Source: an uncultured Ellagibacter sp. (GTDB lineage Bacteria > Actinomycetota > Coriobacteriia > Coriobacteriales > Eggerthellaceae). From it: a stretch of 64,000 nt of DNA. The stretch's first letter is position 1, and each line of letters starts with the position of its first letter. The notes below the pieces were generated by a model. The model saw only the letters and a program-made list of their open reading frames with translations, was not told where the DNA came from and did not search any database. The stretch spans positions 1 through 64,000 of the forward strand of contig NZ_CAKTTZ010000006.1 of the NCBI RefSeq assembly GCF_934617235.1. Reading direction: 5' to 3'. The position numbers were made by a program, and so were the translations under genes. Below are positions 32,733-40,188 of the stretch, one piece after another.

Positions 32733-33494
32733 CTAGTTCGCGCCTCCCTCGATCGTCGCAGGGTCATCGCAGGTCGGAAGGTCGTCCACCCACGCTGCGA
32801 ACTCATCCATCGTGCCATGTTTCACGCCCTCAAGCCCGCGGCCCTCGGGGTCCATAAGATGGTCAGTCACCAGATACACATCGCAGCCGAGCTTTGCCGA
32901 CGCCAGGTCATCAAGCGTGTTATTGCCCACCATAAGCACCTCATCAGCGGAAAGACTGCAATTTGCGAGAATTTCAGCATAGTATTCCACCTGCGGCTTC
33001 ACCGCCGAGGAATTCTCATACGTGGAAATATAGCGAAACGGCGCATCTCCCACGCCGCCCCACGCAAGACGCCACTCGACCGCGCGGCGGGGAAACATCG
33101 GCTGGGTCGCGAGCACGAGCGGATATCCCTTCGCGACGAGCGCGTCGATGGCGCGGCGCGTCGCGGGATTCGCCTGAACGCCCTCGCCGATAGCGCCGAA
33201 GCGCGTCTCGTAGTAGCGCGCGAACATCTCTTCCCAATCCGCCCCATCGCGGTCAAACATGGTAAAGAAGGTGTCCCAGAACACGTCGTGGTTCGTCTTC
33301 CCACCAGGCACGCGCTTGCCCATGGCAGAAGCGCCGGCGCCAAACGCGCGCGCGAACTTCTCGCCATCGACGCCCTGCTCAACCGCGAAATGCGCGATGT
33401 CCTTGAAGTAGCTGCCCAGAAATTCCTCGAGCTCCATCGGGCACAACGTGCCATCGAGGTCAAACAAGATCGCGCGATATGACGTGTTCGCCAT
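32733..33494 (-). CDS. HAD-family hydrolase
   Basis: 253 residues; ATG 33494. Motif I is FDLDGTLCP with both catalytic aspartates; motif II lies near LVLATQPMFP (a Thr); the Lys of motif III is in SSAVKPQ; motif IV is MVGNNTLDDLASA, where the usual DD pair appears as ND..DD. It is cytoplasmic, with an alpha-helical cap. It is transcribed with tgt. The substrate is not evident; small phosphate esters are typical. Confidence 0.85.
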   Translation of the reverse strand: MANTSYRAILFDLDGTLCPMELEEFLGSYFKDIAHFAVEQGVDGEKFARAFGAGASAMGKRVPGGKTNHDVFWDTFFTMFDRDGADWEEMFARYYETRFGAIGEGVQANPATRRAIDALVAKGYPLVLATQPMFPRRAVEWRLAWGGVGDAPFRYISTYENSSAVKPQVEYYAEILANCSLSADEVLMVGNNTLDDLASAKLGCDVYLVTDHLMDPEGRGLEGVKHGTMDEFAAWVDDLPTCDDPATIEGGAN

Positions 33495-33753
33495 GAAAGA
33501 CCCTTCCCAGAAAAAGACCGCCTCAGGGGGCGGATTGCAAATTCGATACGAACAACAGTATAAAAGAGTGGAGGCTTTCGGGCACTCGGCGGCGCGGTGA
33601 ACATGCAAAGTGCGGAAAACGAGGCACGGGGTTTCTCGCCGGGCGCTCCGCCAAACATTGAGGTTTGGCGGTTTCGTCGACGGCGACACAAGAGGGGTTC
33701 GGCCCTGTGCTAGTATCGATGGGTTGAATCCACGAATGCGAGAGGAGCCGCAG

Positions 33754-34665
33754 ATGAAACTGCTATTGCATGCATGCTGCGGGCCGTGCTCGCTCGAGCC
33801 CGTGCGCCTTCTTCAAGCGGCTGGGCACGACATCACCATTTACTACGCGAATTCGAATATCGCGCCTCAAGAAGAGTACGCGCACCGCCTCGTCACGCTC
33901 GAGGATTGGGCGAAAAGCGAGGGCCTACCCGTCATTGAGGGTTCTTACGACCCTGCCACCTGGGAAAACACCGCTGGACGCATCGGAGACGCAGCGCTTG
34001 CCGACGTTCGCACAGCCCGCGAGCAGGAACAACCCGCCGCAGACGACCACGACGCGAGCGACCCCGCTGCGGACAACCCCAGCGCGGGCGAGAACTCCTC
34101 GGGCACCCAGCAAAGCACGGGCGACCCCCGCAAGCGCACTCCCCTTCGCGCCGACGTCCTCTCCGTTGACCCCGCACGCCGGGAAGCGCGCTGCCGCGCA
34201 TGCTATCGCCTTCGCCTCGAAGAGACAGCACGCGTAGCCGCCGAGCAGGGTTACGACGGCATCGGCACCACGCTTTCCGTAAGCCCTTATCAGTATACCC
34301 AGGTCATCGAGGAAGAAGTGCAGCGAGCTGCCAGCCGAGCTGGAATCACAGGCATCTTCGAGGACTTCCGCCCCTACTACGACGAAGCCACGCGCCGAAG
34401 CCGTGCGCTCGGAATGTATCGCCAAAACTACTGCGGCTGCCGCATAAGCGACGAGGAAGCAGCCGCCGAGCGCGCGGAGCGCAAGGCGCAACGAGCAGCC
34501 GCGAAGCAGGCCGAACGCGCGGAACACGCCGCCGAAATAGCCGCCGCCGAGGCAGAGCTCAAGGATCATCGAGCCGCACGCGCAGCCTACGATAAGAAGC
34601 AAGCCCGCAAGCGAGCAATCCTCAAATCACTTCGCGAGCAGGCAAAACAGGAAGTATCAGAGTGA
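33754..34665 (+). CDS. queH: Epoxyqueuosine reductase QueH with linker insertion
   Basis: 303 residues; GAGAGGAG before ATG 33754. The QueH (DUF208) signatures are MKLLLHACCGPCS (Cys8, 9, 12), YYANSNIAPQEEY, CRACYRLRLEETA (Cys147, 150), TLSVSPYQ and NYCGCRIS. QueH reduces epoxyqueuosine to queuosine in tRNA using a 4Fe-4S cluster next to a mononuclear iron. Two features are odd: a 65-residue low-complexity insertion (about 75-140, rich in Asp, Ala, Ser, Pro) and a C-terminal Ala/Arg/Lys coiled-coil tail of about 60 residues. The stop overlaps the next gene's GTG (GTGA). Confidence 0.95.
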   Translation: MKLLLHACCGPCSLEPVRLLQAAGHDITIYYANSNIAPQEEYAHRLVTLEDWAKSEGLPVIEGSYDPATWENTAGRIGDAALADVRTAREQEQPAADDHDASDPAADNPSAGENSSGTQQSTGDPRKRTPLRADVLSVDPARREARCRACYRLRLEETARVAAEQGYDGIGTTLSVSPYQYTQVIEEEVQRAASRAGITGIFEDFRPYYDEATRRSRALGMYRQNYCGCRISDEEAAAERAERKAQRAAAKQAERAEHAAEIAAAEAELKDHRAARAAYDKKQARKRAILKSLREQAKQEVSE

Positions 34666-36056
34666 GACCCTTCGCAGACCCCATACACCGCTACATGGAC
34701 CATGTGAAGCGCACGTGCGCAACCGACCCCGAGCGCGGCTGGCGGGATGCGCTTATCGGGTTTCGCGGAAACACCTGGGGGTCGCGCCATCTTCCCAACT
34801 TCCATGCGGCGCGCGGCTACCACAAGCTTGAAGCCTATACGCTTGGCCTCGTCTCCGACCAGCTCGGACACGAAAACGACTACGTGTGGGGAAACGTGTT
34901 CGCACCCGTAGAGATCATGGAATGCTTCGGGCTGGGGACCGTGAGCGTCGAATGCTTGGCGAGCTTCTTCTCGGGATACCATCTCGCGCCGTTTTTCATC
35001 GATCGCGCACAGGAAGCGGGCATCGCACCCACACTGTGCACGTACCACAAAACGGTCATGGGGATGATGGAAACGGGCGTGCTGCATGCGCCGCGGCTTG
35101 CCGTGACCACCTCTTGCGCCTGCGATGGCAACCTGAGCACCTTTCGCCAACTGGGGCAACGCATGGACGTCCCCATGGTGCTGCTCGATGTGCCCTACGA
35201 AGGCGATGACGAATCGGTCGATTACCTCGCTGCTCAGTTGCGCGAGCTCACGCGTACTCTCGAAGAGCTGACGAGCGTGCCCTTCGACGAGGGTCGCCTT
35301 TCGCATCTTTTAGAAGTCGAGCGGGAAACAAACGACCTCGCCTGGGAATTCATGCGCCTGCAGGCCGAGCACTTCTATCCGTCCGAGTTCATCCACCACC
35401 TGTTCTTCGTGCTCGCCATGCAGCTTTCAGCGGGAAGCGAGGAGCTGCGCGACCTGTTGCGCTTCATGGTGGACGACATCAAGCGCGCGCCGAAGCTTAC
35501 AGGCGACAAGATTCTCTGGGTGCATCTCATGCCGTACTATCAGCAAAGCCTGAAAGCAGCCTTCGACTACAGCCCGGCGCATCAAATCGTCGCGGCCGAC
35601 ATGGCGTTTTGCACAATGAGCGACCTCGCCGACGCCGACCCGTTCCGCGCGCTCGCCAAAAAGCTCATCGGCAACGCGATGAGCGGCCCCTACGAGCGCA
35701 AACTCGCACTCATCGACCGCCTGCTCAACGCAACCCACGCCGACGGCGTCATCCACTTCTGCCATTGGGGGTGCAAGCAGTCTTCAGGCGGAAGTGCGAT
35801 TTTGCGCGAGCACCTGCATGAGGCCGGCGTGCCCCTTCTGCAGCTTGACGGCGACGGCATCGACGAGCGCAACAGCCACGACGGCCAAATAAAGACGCGC
35901 CTCGAAGCATTTTTCGAAGTACTTGCAGCGAAGCGAGCGGAAGACGACGAGCAGGGCGCGGCCGCCGAGACGAAGGGCGGTGCGCAAAATGCGAGCGCTG
36001 ACCAGACGGGCGGCACGCAGGGCGCAACGGCTGATCCGAAGGGCAGTGCGCAATGA
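34662..36056 (+). CDS. 2-hydroxyacyl-CoA dehydratase-like / double-cubane-cluster-type protein
   Basis: 464 residues from a GTG that overlaps the queH stop, without its own ribosome site (translational coupling). The HGD-D fold is shown by GFRGNTWGSRHLPNFHAARG, WGNVFAPVEIMECFGLGTVSVE, TTSCACDGN, LDVPYEGDDESVDYLAAQL and HWGCKQSSGGSAIL with its conserved cysteines. Relatives are 2-hydroxyacyl-CoA dehydratase and benzoyl-CoA reductase subunits and the double-cubane-cluster protein. The last 45 residues are a disordered Gly/Ala/Thr tail. With the next gene's ATPase it should form an ATP-driven low-potential electron-transfer pair. The substrate is unknown. Confidence 0.8.
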   Translation: MRPFADPIHRYMDHVKRTCATDPERGWRDALIGFRGNTWGSRHLPNFHAARGYHKLEAYTLGLVSDQLGHENDYVWGNVFAPVEIMECFGLGTVSVECLASFFSGYHLAPFFIDRAQEAGIAPTLCTYHKTVMGMMETGVLHAPRLAVTTSCACDGNLSTFRQLGQRMDVPMVLLDVPYEGDDESVDYLAAQLRELTRTLEELTSVPFDEGRLSHLLEVERETNDLAWEFMRLQAEHFYPSEFIHHLFFVLAMQLSAGSEELRDLLRFMVDDIKRAPKLTGDKILWVHLMPYYQQSLKAAFDYSPAHQIVAADMAFCTMSDLADADPFRALAKKLIGNAMSGPYERKLALIDRLLNATHADGVIHFCHWGCKQSSGGSAILREHLHEAGVPLLQLDGDGIDERNSHDGQIKTRLEAFFEVLAAKRAEDDEQGAAAETKGGAQNASADQTGGTQGATADPKGSAQ

Positions 36057-38059
36057 GCATCGGATACGTTTGCAAATACGTCCCCGTCGAAGCACTTGAG
36101 GCGATGGGCGCACGCATGGAGCGCATCGAACCTGATGAGAGCCTCGTAAGCTTCGATGCCGCCGAAACCTGCATGCATGCCAACATGTGCAGTTTCGCGA
36201 AAGCGGCGTTTGAGACCATCGTCGCAGGCAACTTCGACGGCATCGTTTTGACCACCTGCTGCGACAGCATGCGCCGTCTCGCCGATGCGTTGCGCGCGCA
36301 AGCCCCTAGCCTGTTCATCCACGTGCTCGACGTGCCGCGCGACACGGGCGATGCCGCTTGCGCATTATACGAGCGCAACGTGAGGAAACTCCTTTGCACA
36401 TATGGCGAATTCGCCGACGCAACGTTTTCGGAAGAGGCACTGTTCGCCCAGCTCGGCGGCACAATCTGTTCAGCGGAAGGAACCTGCGACTCGCCCTTGG
36501 AGCTCAACTACGCGAGGCTCCATTCAGAAGCTTCGCAGCCTTCATTCCGCCTCACGAAGTCGAGCTCTGCTTCACAGGATTCCACCTACAACGACCAGGC
36601 AGCGGACTCGGCCGCATGGAGCGAAGGCTGCGAAGCTTCTGAGCGAAATGCGAGCGAGTCCGCCGCCGCCCCGCAGGTCGAATCCAACCGCGACCAGGTT
36701 GGCGACGCCGGCGCGCGGAGCGAAGGCTGCGAAGCTTCTGAGCGCAGCGCGACCGCGGCGCCAGCCGTCCCACAGGTCGACAACGCCCTGCAACCGAAGA
36801 CGCACTTCTCCCTCACGATGCCCAACGTAGGCATTGCGGGCGCACGCGCGAACCCAGAAATCAGACGCATTCTCGAATCGCGCGGCGTGAACATCGCCTT
36901 CGACATCACCTGCACGAACGCTAATCGTCATTTCGCGCCCCAAAAAGCGGATGCCCTCACTCATTACGTGCACGACGTGCTCACGCAGCTTCCCTGCGCG
37001 CGCATGCGTGACATATCCCCGCGCAAAGCCTTCCTCGACTACGCTCTTCCCCAGGTCGACGGGCTTATCTACCACACGGTGCAATTCTGCGACCTGTATT
37101 CCTACGAGTACAGCGAGCTCAAGCGAACCTCATCCACGCCGATGCTTGCGCTCGAAACCGACTGCACGGCGCAAAGCCGTGGGCAGATGCTCACGCGGCT
37201 CGAGGCGTTCCTTGAATCGATAGGTGCCTTGCAAACAGAGCGCCTCACAAGTCAGAAAGGCTCACCTATGAGCACAGCCGCCACCTTCGTCGTCGGGCTC
37301 GATTCGGGCTCTACCTCGACCAATGCCGTCGTCATGAACGAGGCGCGCGAAATCGTCGCGAGCGTTGTTGCAAGAACGGGCGCGAAGGCGGGAGCCTCCG
37401 CCGAACGCGCGTATCGAGAGGTGCTCGAACGCGCAAACATCACGCCTGACCAGGTTGGATGCACTATCGCAACAGGATACGGTCGCGTGAGCATCCCCTT
37501 TGCCGACGAAAACGTCACCGAAATCAGCTGCCATGGGCGCGGCGCACACTACTTCAACCCCGACGTTCGCACCATCCTCGATATCGGCGGACAGGACAGC
37601 AAGGCCATCCATGTTAACGCCGCAGGCGAAGTGACCGATTTCGCCATGAACGACAAATGCGCTGCGGGCACGGGACGATTCCTGGAGATGATCGCGCGTT
37701 CGCTCGAGATCGACCTCGACGAGCTGGGGCCAGCAGCGCTTGAAAGCAAGAAGCACCTGGAAATCGCCAGCATGTGCTCGGTTTTCGCGGAGTCCGAGGT
37801 CATCTCACTCATCGCCAACAACGAGGAGAAACCCGATATCGCAGCAGGCGTCTGCCGCGCCGTGGCGGGCAAGGCGTATTCGCTCATGAGGCGCGTCGGG
37901 CTTGAAGGGGCGTATATGATGACAGGCGGTGTTGCGCAGAACCCGGGCGTCGTGCGCGCAGTCGAGGAGCTCATCGGCGACAAGCTCTTCATCTGCGACG
38001 ACCCCGAAATCGTCGGAGCAACCGGCGCCGCCCTGCTCGCCCTGGAGAAATCAGAGTAG
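36053..38059 (+). CDS. HGD-D-like domain fused to BadF/HgdC-type ATPase activase
   Basis: 668 residues; ATG overlaps the previous stop (ATGA). Residues 1-400 are a second 2-hydroxyacyl-CoA-dehydratase-like domain (ETCMHANMC, TTCCDSMRR, LDVPRDTGDAACALYERNV), broken by a 90-residue linker with repeated SEGCEASER units. Residues 406-668 are the activase: VGLDSGSTSTNAVV (phosphate loop), DIGGQDSK, NDKCAAGTGRF and CSVFAESE (the two Cys that hold the bridging 4Fe-4S), and MTGGVAQN. ATP hydrolysis drives electron transfer to the partner. An internal ATG at 37268 with AGAAAGG upstream could also give the activase alone. Confidence 0.85.
   Translation: MSIGYVCKYVPVEALEAMGARMERIEPDESLVSFDAAETCMHANMCSFAKAAFETIVAGNFDGIVLTTCCDSMRRLADALRAQAPSLFIHVLDVPRDTGDAACALYERNVRKLLCTYGEFADATFSEEALFAQLGGTICSAEGTCDSPLELNYARLHSEASQPSFRLTKSSSASQDSTYNDQAADSAAWSEGCEASERNASESAAAPQVESNRDQVGDAGARSEGCEASERSATAAPAVPQVDNALQPKTHFSLTMPNVGIAGARANPEIRRILESRGVNIAFDITCTNANRHFAPQKADALTHYVHDVLTQLPCARMRDISPRKAFLDYALPQVDGLIYHTVQFCDLYSYEYSELKRTSSTPMLALETDCTAQSRGQMLTRLEAFLESIGALQTERLTSQKGSPMSTAATFVVGLDSGSTSTNAVVMNEAREIVASVVARTGAKAGASAERAYREVLERANITPDQVGCTIATGYGRVSIPFADENVTEISCHGRGAHYFNPDVRTILDIGGQDSKAIHVNAAGEVTDFAMNDKCAAGTGRFLEMIARSLEIDLDELGPAALESKKHLEIASMCSVFAESEVISLIANNEEKPDIAAGVCRAVAGKAYSLMRRVGLEGAYMMTGGVAQNPGVVRAVEELIGDKLFICDDPEIVGATGAALLALEKSE
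36525..36744. repeat. Repeats inside the fusion-protein linker
   Basis: A 28-bp unit beginning GGAGCGAAGGCTGCGAAGCT occurs at 36618-36645 and 36717-36744 (identical, 99-bp period, in frame), and its 18-bp core occurs inverted at 36525-36542. The arrangement resembles REP-type elements captured in a tolerant coding linker. Confidence 0.8.
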
Positions 38060-38066
38060 TATATAT

Positions 38067-38095
38067 TTACGTATAACTTTTGCACAAATACGTGA
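38067..38095 (+). promoter_or_regulatory. Operator of the Phd/ParE-type module
   Basis: Inverted repeat TTACGTAT (38067-38074) against ATACGTGA (38088-38095), 7 of 8 paired, 30 bp before the antitoxin ATG; a TAGAAT hexamer at 38096-38101 may be the -10. Confidence 0.5.
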
Positions 38096-38126
38096 TAGAA
38101 TTCCTTCTGTTCAAAGGAGGGATTCT

Positions 38127-38414
38127 ATGCCGTTGCCCGTACCGCATATCAGGCCCATCAGCGACCTTCGTACCAACCTAAACGATGTATGCGAATTGGC
38201 GCGCGAAAGCCAACAGCCCATTTTCATGACGAAGAACGGCAAGGCGAGCCTTGTGGTTATCGACTGCGAAGTGTACGAAGGGCAACAGCGGCACGAACGC
38301 TATGTCCAGAAACTGCGCGAAGCGGAAATCGAGGAGAAGTATCAATCGAAATCGCTCACGAAAGAAGCAGTCGACGATTCAATCGGGCGCCTTTTCGCGC
38401 ATTGGGGCATTTAA
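38127..38414 (+). CDS. Phd/YefM-family antitoxin
   Basis: 95 residues; AAAGGAGG before the ATG. The phrase IRPISDLRTNLNDVCELARESQQPIFMTKNGKASLVVIDCEVYE is the Phd/YefM DNA-binding fold. The C-terminal helix, rich in Lys and Glu, would neutralise the toxin encoded immediately after it (stop and start are adjacent). Confidence 0.9.
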   Translation: MPLPVPHIRPISDLRTNLNDVCELARESQQPIFMTKNGKASLVVIDCEVYEGQQRHERYVQKLREAEIEEKYQSKSLTKEAVDDSIGRLFAHWGI

Positions 38415-38735
38415 ATGCTTGTCCCTCTCTACCGTCCTCGCGCCGTACACGATCTAGAATCGATAGTGATTTATCTAGGTGAGGTGCAGAAATCCCCGAA
38501 ATCGGCCCGCAAAGTCTACGATTCGATTGTCGAAGCGGTCGACCACCTTTGCAAAACACCCGAGCTTGGCCGCCCCTTCGTCGACGAAAGGCTTTCTCAC
38601 CAAGGGTACCGATCATGGCTTGTCAATCCCTACCGCATTTTCTATTCTTTCAACAGCGAGAACCTTATCGTATGGCGAATCGTCCACACTCGCCAAGATA
38701 TCGATGACTTTGCGTTCATCGACATCGACGATTAG
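38415..38735 (+). CDS. RelE/ParE-superfamily toxin
   Basis: 106 residues. PLYRPRAVHDLESIVIYLGEV and GYRSWLVNPYRIFYSF...VWRIVHTRQD match the ParE/RelE fold; the Arg-Thr-Arg near the end is typical of ParE/StbE members. Whether it targets mRNA or gyrase cannot be told. It starts directly on the antitoxin stop, 34 bp before the duplicated queA start. Confidence 0.88.
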   Translation: MLVPLYRPRAVHDLESIVIYLGEVQKSPKSARKVYDSIVEAVDHLCKTPELGRPFVDERLSHQGYRSWLVNPYRIFYSFNSENLIVWRIVHTRQDIDDFAFIDIDD

Positions 38736-38768
38736 TCGAGAGCAAAGCAACGATCAAAGGATTATTAC

Positions 38769-38888
38769 ATGAGAACTGAAGATTTCAATTATTCAACAGT
38801 CCAGTGGACTGTTGAACCCCGAGCACCGCGAAGCGGAGCGCAGGGGGCCGGGAAGGCGAAGGGCCACGGCGAAGGGCGGCGAGCATGA
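38769..38888 (+). CDS. Short leader ORF created by duplication of the queA start
   Basis: 39 codons. The first eight (MRTEDFNY) are those of queA; the frame then runs through the inserted element and stops with TGA overlapping the queA ATG (ATGA). The AAAGGA site at 38756 now serves this ORF. It probably acts by translational coupling to queA and not through its peptide. Confidence 0.5.
   Translation: MRTEDFNYSTVQWTVEPRAPRSGAQGAGKAKGHGEGRRA
38792..38883 (+). repeat. Palindromic insertion element between duplicated queA starts
   Basis: A 92-bp insert flanked by a 24-bp direct repeat (38768-38791 and 38884-38907, which covers the queA start). The insert opens with a perfect palindrome, 12-bp arms TTCAACAGTCCA/TGGACTGTTGAA around one G (38792-38816), followed by 67 bp of purine-rich GC sequence. 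No protein is encoded. It resembles a small non-autonomous palindromic element. Confidence 0.85.
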
Positions 38889-40069
38889 GAACTGAAGATT
38901 TCAATTACGACCTGCCCGAAGAGCTGATTGCGCAGGAGCCAGCGCACGTACGCGACGCGTGCCGTATGCTCGTGATGGACCGCGCGACGGGCGAGCTCGA
39001 GGACCGCATATTCCGCGATATCGAGGAATATCTCCGCCCGGGCGATCTGCTCGTAGCGAACGAGACGCGCGTCATGCCCGCACGCCTCTTGGGCGCGAAG
39101 CGCGGCACGGGCGGCCAGGCGGAAGTGTTCCTCCTTCGCGAAGTCAAAGGCGAGAAGGCGAAGCTCTACCTCGACGAAGCACTCACCGAATCAGCCAATC
39201 AACAGGCCATTTGGGAAGTGCTTGTGCGTCCCGGGAAGCGCCTGAAGCCGGGAAGCGGCGCTGTCGTCGACTTCGCAGACAAGCAGGGCAATGTCGCGCT
39301 TTCCGCCGAGGTCGTCGATTGGGCGAGCGCAAAGACGGACGCAGCGGCGGCGGGCGAAGGTCAGGACGCCGACGCGTCAGCTGCCAAGGGCGAGCGCATC
39401 GCGCGCCTCACCACGACGCTCCCCTCGCTCGACGAGGCGCTTCACGCCGTAGGGCACACACCCCTTCCGCCCTACATCAAGAACTATGCCGGTGACGAGG
39501 AGCTGTACCAAACTGTGTACTCGCGCCGCGAGGCTTCGGCAGCAGCGCCTACCGCAGGCCTTCACTTCACGCCCGAGCTCATTGAGCGCCTGAAGGCAAA
39601 GGGCATTCGTTGGGAAACCGTCGAGCTCGAAGTGGGACTCGACACCTTCCGCATTGTCGACGAGGACGACCCGACCGAGCACAAGATGCACACCGAGTTC
39701 TACACCGTGCCGCAAACTACCGTCGACGCCATCAACGAAACGCACGCGGCGGGCGGGCGCGTCATTGCCGTGGGGACCACGTCCACCCGAAGTTTGGAAA
39801 GCGCTTGGGACGCCGAGGCGAACGGAGGCGAGGGTGCCATCACGGCGCGCAATCGCGACGCCACGAGCCTCTACCTTCTGCCGGGCAGCACCTTCCATGT
39901 GGTCGATGGCCTCATCACGAACTTCCACGTGCCCAAAAGCACGCTCATGATGCTCGTAAGCGCATTCTCAAGCCGCGAGCACATCATGGCAGCTTACCAC
40001 CACGCCATCGAGAGCCGTTATCGCATGCTCTCCTTCGGAGACGCCATGTTCATCAAGCCAATGGAATAG
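38885..40069 (+). CDS. queA: tRNA preQ1 ribosyltransferase-isomerase
   Basis: 394 residues. QueA landmarks: DFNYDLPEELIAQEP, RPGDLLVANETRVMPARLLG, GHTPLPPYIK, QTVYSRREASAAAPTAGLHF, GTTSTRSLESAW, ITNFHVPKSTLMMLVSAF. It transfers the ribosyl part of SAM to preQ1 in tRNA to form epoxyqueuosine, the substrate of QueH encoded 5 kb upstream. A short Ala/Asp-rich insertion (about 147-170) is unusual. The original ribosome site has been moved 116 bp away by the insertion, so initiation probably depends on the leader ORF or on the weak GAAGGGCGGCGAG just upstream. Confidence 0.96.
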   Translation: MRTEDFNYDLPEELIAQEPAHVRDACRMLVMDRATGELEDRIFRDIEEYLRPGDLLVANETRVMPARLLGAKRGTGGQAEVFLLREVKGEKAKLYLDEALTESANQQAIWEVLVRPGKRLKPGSGAVVDFADKQGNVALSAEVVDWASAKTDAAAAGEGQDADASAAKGERIARLTTTLPSLDEALHAVGHTPLPPYIKNYAGDEELYQTVYSRREASAAAPTAGLHFTPELIERLKAKGIRWETVELEVGLDTFRIVDEDDPTEHKMHTEFYTVPQTTVDAINETHAAGGRVIAVGTTSTRSLESAWDAEANGGEGAITARNRDATSLYLLPGSTFHVVDGLITNFHVPKSTLMMLVSAFSSREHIMAAYHHAIESRYRMLSFGDAMFIKPME

Positions 40070-40107
40070 CGTCTGGTTAACACAGCAAGAATACCGCAAA
40101 CGAAAGC

Positions 40108-40142
40108 GAGGCCCCTGCGAATCGCACATTCGCAGGGGCCTC
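40108..40142. terminator. Bidirectional terminator between queA and ligA
   Basis: Perfect 15-bp stem (40108-40122 with 40128-40142), 5-nt loop, placed between convergent genes. Confidence 0.85.
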
Positions 40143-40188
40143 TCATCATATGAGGGGACAGCCAGGCGAAAAGGCGCCCAGCCTGCGC

